Positions 22,328 through 32,477 of a stretch of DNA of 64,000 nt are shown here, one piece after another; positions within the stretch are counted from its first letter, which is position 1, and each line of letters begins with the position of its first letter. Below the pieces are notes generated by a model, which did not search any database, was not told where the DNA came from, and saw only the letters and a list, made by a program, of their open reading frames with translations. Source of the DNA: Chenopodium formosanum. Lineage: Eukaryota; Streptophyta; Magnoliopsida; Caryophyllales; Amaranthaceae. The stretch spans positions 30,503,001 to 30,567,000 of the forward strand of contig CM044877.1 of assembly GCA_024500155.1 (NCBI GenBank), given 5' to 3'. Made by a program: the position numbers and the translations under genes.

Positions 22328-23574
22328 TGTTGGGGTTTGGTGAGTCCGACTCACCGCAGAAACAAACCCAAAACTAAGACCGCACTTGCAATAAATAAAA
22401 TCGTAAACATAAATAAATTAATCACAAGATTAAGACAATATAATTACCTTTGGAGCGTGTTTCACCCAAATGGAAGGGGCTCTTACTTCGAAAGCAAGCC
22501 TCGAAATTACGACGGCCTCCAACAATAGTCCTCCCACAACTCGACCACCGAAAACGGTCCAATGCCTTACGTTAGCAAGGCCCGACCAAAAACCCGAGTA
22601 ATTAATGAGTTCAAAGGTTTTCACAATGGTGATGCCTTTATCAACTCTTACCCAAGTGCTTTTCCCAATACCCCAACTTGGGTATTTATAGGGAAATGCA
22701 TGAGTGTGAAAAGCTCTCCCATCAATCTGGGAGAATTTGAATTTCCCATTTTATGTTAAAGCAAAAATAAAATTAATAATCAAACTAATAATAAATACAC
22801 AAGTGGTAAGCTCATGTGACAGGTTAGGTGAGGACCATTTGGAGGAGGAGGGACCAAACTTGCTCCCCACTCTCTCCCTCACCTTGCGCCACTTGGCAAC
22901 TCCCACTTGGGCACTAAGACACCCAAGCGGGCTTCCAATTTTGCTGCTGCCCTTCTCTCGGCCCAGCCATCCCCGCAATATAAAATGCTGGCTGCTGCTC
23001 GCATTCTCTCGGCCAGCACCCATGCACTTGCGTGTGGTCTGCTGCTGCCGAGAGCTGCTGCTAGCATGTCGCGCATCTAGTGCGGGCTGCTAGTTGCAGG
23101 TGCGCGGCATACTAGTAGCAGCATGCTAGCACGCCACGAACTAGGTGCGGGCAGCTAGTTGCAGCTTCCTAGCAAGCCCTTGCACTTGGTGCGGGCTGCT
23201 AGCTTGGCTATACCCCCTAGCACTCGGTGCTCCGATGCTAGGGGTATTTTGGTCTTTTTTGATTTATTATTATTTTCACGTCTCGTCTTTTACTATTTTT
23301 TACTCGACTTCCGACGTTCAGTTTTGACGCTCTAAGCTCGAAATCCCGATGTCTAAATATTAGTTACTCGGTTGACTTATTAATTAATTCATAAATAATT
23401 CGTCGCTTTGGTTTGTTAGTTGCTTGGGTGTGACTCGAAGGGATCAGTCAAGAATAAGCTGTAATATTAATTATGCATTAATATTACTAATCGTAAGCGG
23501 CCTCCACCCAGGCATTCCGATCACTTGACCTTACTGAATATATTACATTTCTAAAAATTTTGAACCCACTAACA
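22328..23574 (-). repeat. Copia 5' LTR with GC-rich repeat patch and TATA box
   Basis: The LTR starts TGTTAGTGGG at 23,574 on the minus strand and ends CCCCAACA at 22,328. TATAAATA lies at 22,690-22,683. Upstream of it, at 22,980-23,245, GGTGCGGGC(T/A)GCTAG occurs three times (near 23,081, 23,147 and 23,190) along with a hairpin CCCCTAGCA...TGCTAGGGG (23,212-23,242). The left LTR boundary is inferred from the TG end and is less certain than the right one. Confidence 0.55.
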
Positions 23575-24749
23575 GAATAGTACACTTGTTCAAAGGACAC
23601 CATTCCTTTTAGTTGGATCAAAGTCAAGAATACTTATGGATAACTAGTTAAGCTACAAAACACAAAAGACTAGCCTAAATTAAAGAAAAGCCAAAACAAA
23701 AGTCCAATTAACTAAACTCGATCATAATTAGGCTTAAGGTCGTGCTTAAACCCTAATAGTGGCAGATTTAGGAGCGCTTAGGTTAAAACTTACTGCTGCC
23801 GCAGAAAAAGTTGCGCGCATCTCACAAAGTCGCGCTGGGCCACCGCGCGCAACTATTTCAGTTGTGCGCGACACATATCGCAACTTTCAGAGTTGCGCTG
23901 CGGAAGATTTGTAATTATTCGATAATAATACGGAAAATATAAAATCGAATCTTACCATAAAGCCGCGCGCAAGACCAATAGTTGCGCTGCACATAGCAGC
24001 GCAACTCTATAACTTGCGCTGGGTTACCGCGCGCAACTTCATCTGTTGCGCACGACACCTGCTGCGCCAGATTGCTGGAAACCCTAACCTAATCCTTCCC
24101 TATAAATACGAGCTTAAACCAAGGCTTCAACGGACAGAAATTAACCTAAAACTCTGGCGAAATAACTTGTGAACTTGTCCAACCTAACTCTCTTGTCTTA
24201 AACACTCACCCTTTTGATACTTTGTTACTTCGGTGGAGGTTCCCCAACAAGAAGGTCTTCATAAGTGTTCTAAACGGAGATCTAGCAAAGAGAAGTGGTA
24301 AATTCCCGAGTACTTAGTTAAATCACCTTTATTTTTCTTGTTTAAAAGGACTTTAATTAATTAATTAATTAGTGTTATTTGATCACTTTTAAAATAATTA
24401 ATTAATCAATTCCACATAATATCTTGCGTTAAATAAAGACTAGAATTGAATTAAAAATTGTTGGTTGATCACCTAAGCCAAGGCGAATCTTGTTTATTTA
24501 TTGTTCTTTCACGAATATTATTAAATAAGAATAGCGACTTTGCAATGTAATTCCTACGTGAATTAATGCTTGTAAATAAAATCAACTAACATAGTTTTAT
24601 GTATCGTGTTGCATATATTGTTTGGTGATGAAATTTTGTAAAAGGAAGAGCTACTAGAGGCCGTACTAGGGCTAGGATGACGATTCCCCTTTAAAAGGAA
24701 CATTATCTTAGTACCCTCGCTCTCGAACTCATTTCTAGTTTATAGACCA
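23575..24749 (+). repeat. LTR A of the Tat-2 family (truncated at both ends)
   Basis: It aligns with LTR B (35,516-36,504) and with the inverse of LTR C (36,685-37,843). It lacks about the first 100 bp and stops at TAGACCA, where the hAT begins. It carries the GTTGCGCGC cluster (23,808-24,070) and TATAAATA (24,111-24,118). Confidence 0.75.
23808..24118 (+). promoter_or_regulatory. Tat-2 family LTR promoter in LTR A
   Basis: At least eight AGTTGCGC or GCGCAACT words, arranged partly as inverted pairs (for example GCGCAACT-ATTTC-AGTTGTGCGCG), are followed about 40 bp later by TATAAATA at 24,111. The same order is seen in LTR B (TATA 35,740) and LTR C (TATA 37,283, minus). Confidence 0.65.
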
Positions 24750-25067
24750 TAGTTGTTAGAATCGCGATCCGGATCGTACGATCCTACGATCCGGATATTA
24801 CAAATTGATCTGGATCGAAGCTAAAGTTGTAAATGAGCCAGGGTCGTAGTAGGATCGTGTGGAATCGGTGGGATCGCGATTCTAATACGATCCTACCGAT
24901 CCTAAGTAAAGACTCTTAAATAGAGCCCAAAACATACAATCTTTATTTTAAGGCCCAAAATAATTACCTCAAAAGATTACTCAACTGCTATTTGTCGCTC
25001 CCAAATTACCAGGTAACGCTCCCTTTTTTACTTGAATGGACCACTATGCCCTTTATGCAATTTGGGT

Positions 25068-25075
25068 TATAAAAA
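25068..25075 (+). promoter_or_regulatory. TATA box of the MULE transposase gene
   Basis: TATAAAAA lies 80 bp inside the left end and about 180 bp before the proposed start ATG at 25,249. The opposite gene has TATATAAATA at about 31,668-31,659 in the mirrored position. Confidence 0.5.
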
Positions 25076-25333
25076 GGACCTTGTTCCCCATTTGGACACC
25101 ATACATGAAACGGTCCCCTTACTTCACGACATTGTTGTCCCGAGCTTCCCAAAATCGGACCCCACGACCTTGCAACCAAATCGGTCCCCACGACCACCTA
25201 AATTTTCTATTTTCAAAAATCGTTAAATTTTTCGACGGGTCTTGGGTCATGGACGGCGAGTGGAACATACGTACGCTGGAGAATGCGTCGGATCATTCTG
25301 TAAGTTTTTTTTTTTTTTTTTATTTTCGGTAAT

Positions 25334-25526
25334 TAGGACATCCGCCTAAAATTTCCGGATGTCCTAGGTACATCCGCCTAAAATTTCCGGATGTACCATG
25401 GAACATCCGGAAATTTCAAGCGGAAAATGGGATCCGCCTAAAAAATCCGGATGTTCCATGGTACATCCGGAAATTTCAGGCGGATCTACCTAGGGACATC
25501 CGGAAATTTTAGGCGGATGTCCCTAT
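25334..25526. repeat. Nested palindrome cluster in transposase intron 1
   Basis: Six roughly 32-bp units, each with arms ACATCCG...CGGATGT around CCTAAAATTTC or its inverse. Units 1-2 (25,334-25,400) are the near-perfect inverse of units 5-6 (25,459-25,526), and the centre contains a further hairpin with 16-bp arms CCATGGAACATCCGGA / TCCGGATGTTCCATGG (about 25,396-25,461). The whole is thus a palindrome built from palindromes. It starts about 35 bp after the 5' splice site. Confidence 0.92.
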
Positions 25527-25589
25527 TAATTTTTTTTTTTTTTTTTAATTGTTAAGTACGTTTATTAAGTTTTTTTTTATGTATTTTTT

Positions 25590-25679
25590 TTTCGTGATTA
25601 TTGTTGTGATTTAGTATTTGATAATTAATGTAATTTTGTTGTATTAATATGATTATTAGTAATATGTTTATTTTTTGTT

Positions 25680-25753
<74 letters not shown>

Positions 25754-26078
25754 GTTATTGTTATTATTAGTAATATGTTGATATTATTGTTGTTGTTGTA
25801 GTTGATATTATTATTGTTGTTGTTGCTGTTATTTTTATTGTTGTTGTTGTTGTTGTTGTTGATATTGTTATTATTAATTAGTAAAAATATAATTTTAATA
25901 TTAATATTATTATTATTATTATTATTGTTATTATTATTATTATTATTTATTTATTAATTAATGTTATGGTCTTATAAATTGTTTTGTAGTTGTTGTTATA
26001 ATTTTTTATTATCATTAATATTGTTATTGTTTTGTATTTGTTGTTATTATTATTAGTATTGTTATTAGTATTGTTATT

Positions 26079-26147
<69 letters not shown>

Positions 26148-26215
26148 GTTTTTATTATTTTTATTATTTTAATTATAATTATTATTATTATTGTTTTTAT
26201 TATTATTATTTTGAC
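25590..26215 (+). repeat. Trinucleotide-rich tract (TTA/TTG)n in transposase intron 1
   Basis: Long runs of ATT/TTA (25,681-25,755 and 26,065-26,145) alternate with TTG runs. The mirrored intron of the PMD gene has the complementary (AAT/AAC)n tract. The long hydrophobic reading frames seen here are artefacts of the repeat. Confidence 0.9.
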
Positions 26216-29200
26216 ATAAAGCATGTTTTGTTTAATTTGTATAGGATATGGAATCTGAGGAAGGCGGTGACGGTGTGAATTATAGTGGGAATTTTGTCAC
26301 CGATACGTTTTTCCTACATTTGACGATGCTGTTACATGGGCTGATGGTGTTTCCATAAAATTGGGATTTATATTGGTGAAATCGTCTTATAACAAAACCA
26401 GAGATGGTCGGCCGTATCGGTATTTGCGATGTGATCGGTCACGAAGGAGCAAGCCGAGAGATTTGGAGAACGCGATACGGAAGGACACCAAAACCAAAGC
26501 TAATGGTTGTCCATTCTACATCAAGATATATTATGATGTCAGCACCGAAAGTTGGAAGATCATTGCGAAAAATGATCACACCGGGACACATAACCACCCA
26601 ATGATTGTGTACCCAGAGGGTCACCGTAAAGTGAGCGGATTGAGTCCGGGTGCAAAACAGGTTGTGCGGGATATGACAAAGTCCAAGGTTGCTCCCCGTA
26701 ACATCATGTCCACTATTGGCGAGCAATTTCCTGATGATCATCCAAACATCCGACATATTTACAATTGCCGAAATGACTTCAGGATGGAGATGTCCGAAGG
26801 AAGAGGAGTTGTTCAGCAATTTCTTCATCTGGCGAGAGAGAGTAAATACATTTACTGGTTCACGAACGATGATCACAACGTTTTGCAACATGCATTTATG
26901 GTGCACCCGATCATGGTCAACATACTCCGCACATACCCACATGTCATAGGTATGGATTCTACTTACAAGACCAATCAATATAACATGCCTTTCTTTGAGA
27001 TAGTAGGCGTGACACCGACAAACCAGAACTTTTTAGTTGGATATGTTTTCATGCGCGACGAGTGCACGGCTAGCTATCGGTGGGTGTTGCAGAGATTAAG
27101 GGAGTTGATTGGGTTTGATAAAGAGCCATCTGTATTTATTTCAGACCGTGATCTTGGGCTATGTGCGGCTTTGAGAGAAGTCTTTCCAGGGACGTCACAT
27201 TTACTCTGTCTATGGCACATCAACAGAGATGTGGAGGCTAAGGTGACGAAGATGTTTGGAAACAAGAAGGTTGGTGTCAGTTTTAGAGCTGGGAGATGGT
27301 TCAAAATCGTGAATGCAACAACACAGGCGGAGTATGATCGTGCTCTAACTTCCATGCAAGTGAGGTGGGGAAAATATCCGGAAGTGATTCAGTATGTTCA
27401 GAGAACTTGGCTTTGTCATAAGGAGAAATTTGTGAAATTTTGGACGAACCAGGTTCTTCATTTTGGTAACACCACCAACTGCAGAGTTGAGAGCCAACAT
27501 TCAGCAGTGAAAACTTGGTTAGAATCATCCACAGGTTAGTTGTATTATTTTATTAGTTGTTCTCGTTGTTACTTAATTGTAATTGTATTTGAATTTACTA
27601 ATTAGAATCATTGGCAGGTGCTTTGGATACCGTATGGGCCCGAGTCCATTGTCATATCGGTAATCGCATCATAAAAATTCGTAATGACTTGGAGGCATCA
27701 AGATCTAAAATTGGTCAGATGTACAGACAGTTGCCACTGTCACGTATAAATGGAAAAGTGTCTCAACATTGCTTGAAAGTTCTGGATGACGAGACGAAAA
27801 GGATGCGAGATTTGAGTTACCAGGTCCATGAACGGTGTGGATGTGCTATGCGTCTGACCCATGGTCTTCCATGTGCTTGCCAGATACATGATTCGATAGT
27901 TGCACAGACAGGATTGTATAGCAGCCAAATTCATTCAAGATTTATTTCCTATTGCTACGTGGTTCAACGCAAGGGTGATTTGTCTCGGAGTAGGCCTAGT
28001 ACCAACTTGCTACTACCCATGCATCACAGTCTTACCGCTTAGGGCACGCAACGGGGTTCGGTCACCGACTCGAGAGTTTGTGATTGCTACAGTTGGTGGA
28101 TCACATTTTATCTGTCTTGACCTTGTACCTGATTCACCACTCCCGCCGATCGCCGGTTGGTGGACGCAAAACCACGAGGATAGTGTCAATGGATGGGATC
28201 AAGCATATCAGTTGAGAAGGGACATGTGGGATGCATTAGTTAGGTAGTTTGTAATGTACATTTACTAACTTTGAACATTTGTAAGAAAATTAGAATTATG
28301 AAATTAATTTTAAATGTATTTGCTTTTAATCTAACATGATATGAAACAAAACATCAAATATAAAATAAAATAAGTGTCCAGTTTATACAGTACATTTAAA
28401 AAACAAAAATTAAAAATAAGTTCATAACATAAGTAAAACCACTAACAGAACATCTAATCAAAATAATCTAAAGTCCCATTTTTGACTTCCAATCAAATAC
28501 AAGCTGCTCAGTCATTGTTCGAGTCTCACTCGACATTTCAGGATACTCAGCTAGTGCTCTTTGGTGAATCTCCATGGACCGACCCATCCACTGCAAATCA
28601 AACAATAACATATTTTAAACACAAAAATTCATATAAGTCATTGTTAATATAATAATAAGCATAAATACTTACGTAATCAGTGTTAGTCCGCTCAGGCAGG
28701 TTGCTTGTAACTCTTGGACCTGGAGATACCCGCGGGTGAGAAAACCTGTACAACCACTGCATGTAACCGGGCGCAACCGAAGGAGCTGCAGCACTAAGCC
28801 TGGGTAGGGCACCTAAAACAACACTCTGAGATACCCCAGGGACAAACCTGTTCCACATCACAGCTGTCATCTCAGTCGGGAAGTCTACCCGATACATCTT
28901 CAAGTTAGTCGGCCTCTTGGCCTTCTCTGGCCTGATGATCTCGCGGGGAATGCCTTGCACGAAACCAAGCTGGTGCACCACTCTATCAGGCATGTACGGC
29001 TCAATGATGTTACGGTACTGGATGCAGCCAATGAATAAAGTGGGGGGCACTCGTAATGCAGGATCAGCTCCGTACGGTAGCCAGTTCACCTCACGGTCAG
29101 TAAGCGCATCAATCCTAGTACGAAAAGCTAACAGGCGCTCCAGGTTCTTGCTAGGACATCCCGCTCCTACATCCCAAGCAGACGCACGAGGCATTTGAAG

Positions 29201-30369
29201 GTCCCGGGTCAAGGTACCCTACTGTGGCCGAAAGCACGGAAAGTACTCGTAAATCCACGCTTGCAGAAGCGTGAGACAACCAGCAATCGAATCAGCACCT
29301 TTCCGTGATGCCGTGCCCAGTTGCCGATACAAGTAGGCCAGTGCAGCTGTTCCCCAAGCATACTCGTTAATAGGGACATCCGTGTGACATAGCTCGTGGA
29401 GGAAGGAAGGATGCGTACGGTTACCACTCTTGTCTACAAATAGTGTACCTCCAAGCACTAACCACAAGTATGCATCAAGCTGCTCACTAAAATCCCGGTC
29501 GACCGCCAATGTCGACTCAAAAATCTTATCAGTCAGCACCCCACTACCCTGCCAAATGGTCTTTGTGCCGCAAACCTCAGACAGATCATCTGGAGTCATA
29601 TCCATGGTGACCGAGCACGCGTCCCGTAGCACGTCCGTGCTAGGAGTAGTGGACACCATATTGCCTGCAACCCGTAACCCAAGTATGTTGTACACGTCGT
29701 GCAGCAAGATCGTAATCTCCCCAAATGGCATGTGAAAGGTGTTCGTATCTGGCTGCCACCTCTCAACAAAAGCAGAAATCAACGGCCAATCAAGTCTCTT
29801 AAACATCAGGCCGGGTAAGTGAGACAACCAACTAGCATCAATCGCCGCAATGTCCTCCACAGATTGACGGCCTCGCCAAGTGAACAAGTCAGAACATAAC
29901 TTTGTCCTACTCAAACAGCGTAAAACACTACGCTCCTGCTCCATCCAGATATACCGTGCTACGTGACCGCCAAAACTAGGGATAACTGACCCATCCTCAG
30001 GCCCACCCGACATCGGTTCCTGCACTAACCATGCCTCTGCAGAGCTGGAAGTAGGCTGACTCGACCCACTACCAACAAATCTCCCAAACTGAGCCCTATA
30101 TACCATATGGAAATCCTGAGGGTCCTGTTCTTCATCCCGGTCACCAGCATGACTAGCCGAACATTCGTCTTCATCGTCAGATATGGGTGCTCCACTTGCA
30201 GAGTACAAGGGCCGACTATTACCAGACTGTTGGTCTCTCGACCAACCACTAGTAGACCCGTATTGCTGCTGCTCGGGCTGAACCGATGAAGATCGAGATG
30301 TCTGTCTCCTAACAAACGCATTCAGACGTCGTTATATTGCATGTCGAGCACCAGAACCCTCGATCTACA

Positions 30370-30805
30370 TAAAATTAAAAAATAATCCGATTTTAGTAAT
30401 AACAATAACAATAACCATAATAACCATAATAATAATAACAACAATAATAATAACAACAACAACAACAACAACAAATACAAATTAACAACAACAAATATAG
30501 CCTTAACAACAACAATAACTAACAACAATAACTAACAACAACAATAACTAACAACAACAACAACAACAAATACAAATTAACAACAACAACAATAACCATA
30601 ATAACAATAATAATAACACTAATATCAACAACTATAATACTAATCATAATTAAAAATATTAATAATAGTACTACTAATAACAACAACAACAAAAAATTAA
30701 ACAACAACAATAACCATAAAAACCCTAATATCAAATTAGTTTAATAATAATACTAATTATATTTTTAAAAATAATAACAATAATAATAATAATAACAATA
30801 ATAAC

Positions 30806-30896
<91 letters not shown>

Positions 30897-31150
30897 TCAA
30901 CAATAATAATAACAATAATAATAATAATACTAACCATAACACTTCAAAATAACAACAAAAATAACAAAGTCCAAAAAAAAAAAAAAAAAAAAACAAATTA
31001 ACAACAACAACAATAACCTTAACATTAATAATAAAAACCTAATATCAACAAAATAATAAAAATTATCATATTTTTTTAAAATAATTACATTACAAAATAT
31101 AATAAGCACAATAATAACAACAACAACAATAATAATATCAACAATAATCA
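30370..31150 (-). repeat. Trinucleotide-rich tract (AAT/AAC)n in PMD intron 1
   Basis: The longest uninterrupted run is (AAT)n at about 30,798-30,895. AAC-rich stretches lie on both sides. It mirrors 25,590-26,215 in sequence type, orientation and place within the first intron. Confidence 0.9.
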
Positions 31151-31256
31151 CCATAACACTTCAAAATAACAAAAAAAAAAACAAAATCCGAAAAAAAAAA
31201 AAAAATTAACAATTTTATTAACGGGCCAAAAAAAAACAAAAAAATAAAAAAAAAAT

Positions 31257-31353
31257 GGAACTTTCGCCCAAAATTTCCGGAAGTTCCATGGAGGATCCGC
31301 CTGGAATTTCCGGATCCTCCATGGAACATCCGGAAATTTTGGGCGGAAGTTCC
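31257..31353. repeat. Nested palindrome cluster in PMD intron 1
   Basis: Three units. Two 43-bp arms (31,257-31,299 and 31,311-31,353) are inverse complements with two mismatches, and each contains its own smaller hairpin (GGAACTTTCG / CCGGAAGTTCC; GAGGATCCG / CGGATCCTC). It starts about 30 bp after the 5' splice site of the PMD gene. Core words ATTTCCGG and CCGGAAATTTT are shared with 25,334-25,526. Confidence 0.92.
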
Positions 31354-31736
31354 TGGGATCCGAAATTAAAAAAAAAAAATACCTCGTCTCCACAATCGCC
31401 GCCGCCGCCTCCGCCGCTGCCACCAGTGCCGTCGAAGGTTCTCCCTCCGAATCTCAGCCTAATCCGCCTCGAATCACCCATTTTATTTTGTGTTTATGAT
31501 GATTGTTGTTTTTTTAAAAAATGAAGAACAATTTTTGAATTTTTTTTAAAAAAAAAAAAATAGTTTTAGAGAGTTAGAGAGTAAGAGAGTTTGAGAGTAA
31601 GAGAGTTAGAGAGAGAAGTAAAGAAGTGAGAAATGTTGGTCGGGAAGGAAAAAACCGTATTTATATATTAGGGGTAAAATTGGAATTTCAAGAAAAAAAG
31701 GGAACGTTACCCGGTAAAATGGGAATGACAAATAAC

Positions 31737-32477
31737 AAACACCCGATTATTAAACGTTTCTCCTTTCTCTGTTTGAAGCCCTAACACTCACTGAAACGCA
31801 GCTCTTGATAGATCCTTGCTCGAATCAAAGCTCAAAATTGAAGGTAAATAATACTACTTCACTACTTGTCGATTTTTTTAGTAGTCAAATTGCATGCTAT
31901 TATCAATTATATACAAGGTAAATAATACTACTTCACTACTTGTCGATTTTTTTTTCAATAGAAATTAGAAATTCATGAGATTGATGAGATTTGGTGAAGT
32001 AATTTGCTGTACTTTAGTTTTTTTACTTATTCAATTTTTGTATATTCGATTAATTTTGAGGCAAATTTGGTGGGTAAGTTGATCAACTCAAATGCCCAAT
32101 TACATGTTGCTGAAGTTGCATTTTTTTCATACTCCATATTAATTTCGTGACTTTTTATTTATTTATTTTTTATAAACATTCTTAATTTAGTGACATATTA
32201 TTGTTACTTTGTTAGTTTGCTTATCTTAAAAAGTTTTTTTTTTGTTAATTGTTGTGATTAACAGAGAATTAATGGGTTTTTAAAGTCATAAGAATTAATG
32301 GGTTTTTAAAGTCATAAGAATTAATGGGTTTTTAAAGTCATAAGAATTAATGGGTTTTTAAAGTCATAAGAATTAATGTTCATGTGATATAAAATTATAT
32401 GCTATAAAAATGTTGATTATTCTGGATTTCCTTCTGATACTGTAGTAGCTTACTTTCAGGTTAACCCAATTTAAATT
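31737..32477 (+). other. hAT 5' untranslated region with two tandem repeats
   Basis: No gene. A 39-bp stretch (AAGGTAAATAATACTACTTC and on) is present at 31,841 and again at 31,915, a 74-bp period. At 32,265-32,368 a 26-bp unit (AGAATTAATGGGTTTTTAAA and on) is repeated four times with a partial fifth copy. Confidence 0.8.

Larger units (their letters stand above)
16904..23574 (-). mobile_element. Decayed Ty1/copia retrotransposon (minus strand)
   Basis: On the minus strand: LTR 23,574-22,328, a primer binding site at 22,327-22,312, a long AT-rich leader and gag area without open frames, and a copia RT remnant near 17,480-17,770. The element is cut at 16,903 by the Tat-1 LTR, so RNase H and the 3' LTR are missing. 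Decay is extreme; no open frame of domain size remains. The part 17,283-19,088 has a second copy at 56,224-58,037. Confidence 0.65.
25249..28247 (+). pseudogene. MULE transposase (MURA type) with SWIM finger and OTU remnant
   Basis: Proposed exons: 25,249-25,299 (MDGEWNIRTLENASDHS), 26,245-27,534 and 27,618-28,247, with introns of 945 bp (GTAAGT donor at 25,300) and 83 bp. Exon 2 has one indel near 26,305-26,312 in a T-run. It carries an FAR1/WRKY-GCM1-like zinc-finger region (NGCPFYIKIYYD, HTGTHNHP), then the MULE DDE core (VIGMDSTYKTNQYNMPF, FISDRDLGLCAALREVFP, CLWHINRDVEAK, NCRVESQHSAVKTWL). Exon 3 has a SWIM finger (CGCAMRLTHGLPCACQIH). After an internal deletion and frame change near 27,990, the tail GGSHFICLDLVPDSPLPPI resembles the end of the OTU-like peptidase domain found in some plant MULEs. 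The catalytic core is intact, but the gene is broken by at least two frame errors. Confidence 0.82.
28468..31481 (-). pseudogene. PMD gene of the MULE, near-intact (two nonsense codons)
   Basis: Proposed exons: 31,481-31,383 (starts MGDSRRIRLRFGG, ends in a Gly run), 30,364-28,673 and 28,590-28,468, separated by introns of 1,018 and 82 bp, all phase 0 with GT/AG ends, 637 codons in total. PMD hallmarks: WQPDTNTFHMPFGEITI, LHDVYNILGLRVAG, LVLGGTLFVDKSGNRTH, YAWGTAALAYLYRQLG, LTLLQAWIYEYFPCFRP, NWLPYGADP, and VVHQLGFVQGIPR. A TAA at 30,334 and a TAG at 29,221 are the only breaks, so decay is recent. Its 3' end meets the transposase 3' end (convergent, about 220 bp apart). Role unknown; PMD proteins are linked to transposon and gene silencing in Arabidopsis. 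Confidence 0.82.
24987..31736 (+). mobile_element. MULE carrying convergent transposase and PMD genes
   Basis: Terminal inverted repeats of about 53 bp: left 24,987-25,039 (TATTTGTCGCTCCCAAATTA and on) and right 31,736-31,684 inverted (TATTTGTCATTCCCATTTTA and on), with AGGTAACG or GGGTAACG in the middle. I find no clear 9-bp target duplication. Inside, the transposase gene runs rightward from 25,249 and the PMD gene runs leftward from 31,481. Each begins with a short exon and a roughly 1-kb first intron that holds a palindrome cluster and a trinucleotide tract. Confidence 0.85.

Noticed and set aside
22265..22528. Basic 87-codon frame at the copia PBS
   Set aside because: It spans the primer binding site and LTR boundary of the minus-strand copia element, so it cannot be a gene in that setting.
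23808..24070. Motif clusters considered as CRISPR-like arrays
   Set aside because: Units are inverted, with variable spacing and no unique equal-length spacers; a plant nuclear setting rules it out as well.
26024..26224. Ile-rich reading frames over 25,600-26,220 and Ile/Leu-rich frames over 30,320-31,150
   Set aside because: They are direct readings of (TTA)n and (AAT/AAC)n microsatellites inside introns; no domain and no codon pattern beyond the repeat.
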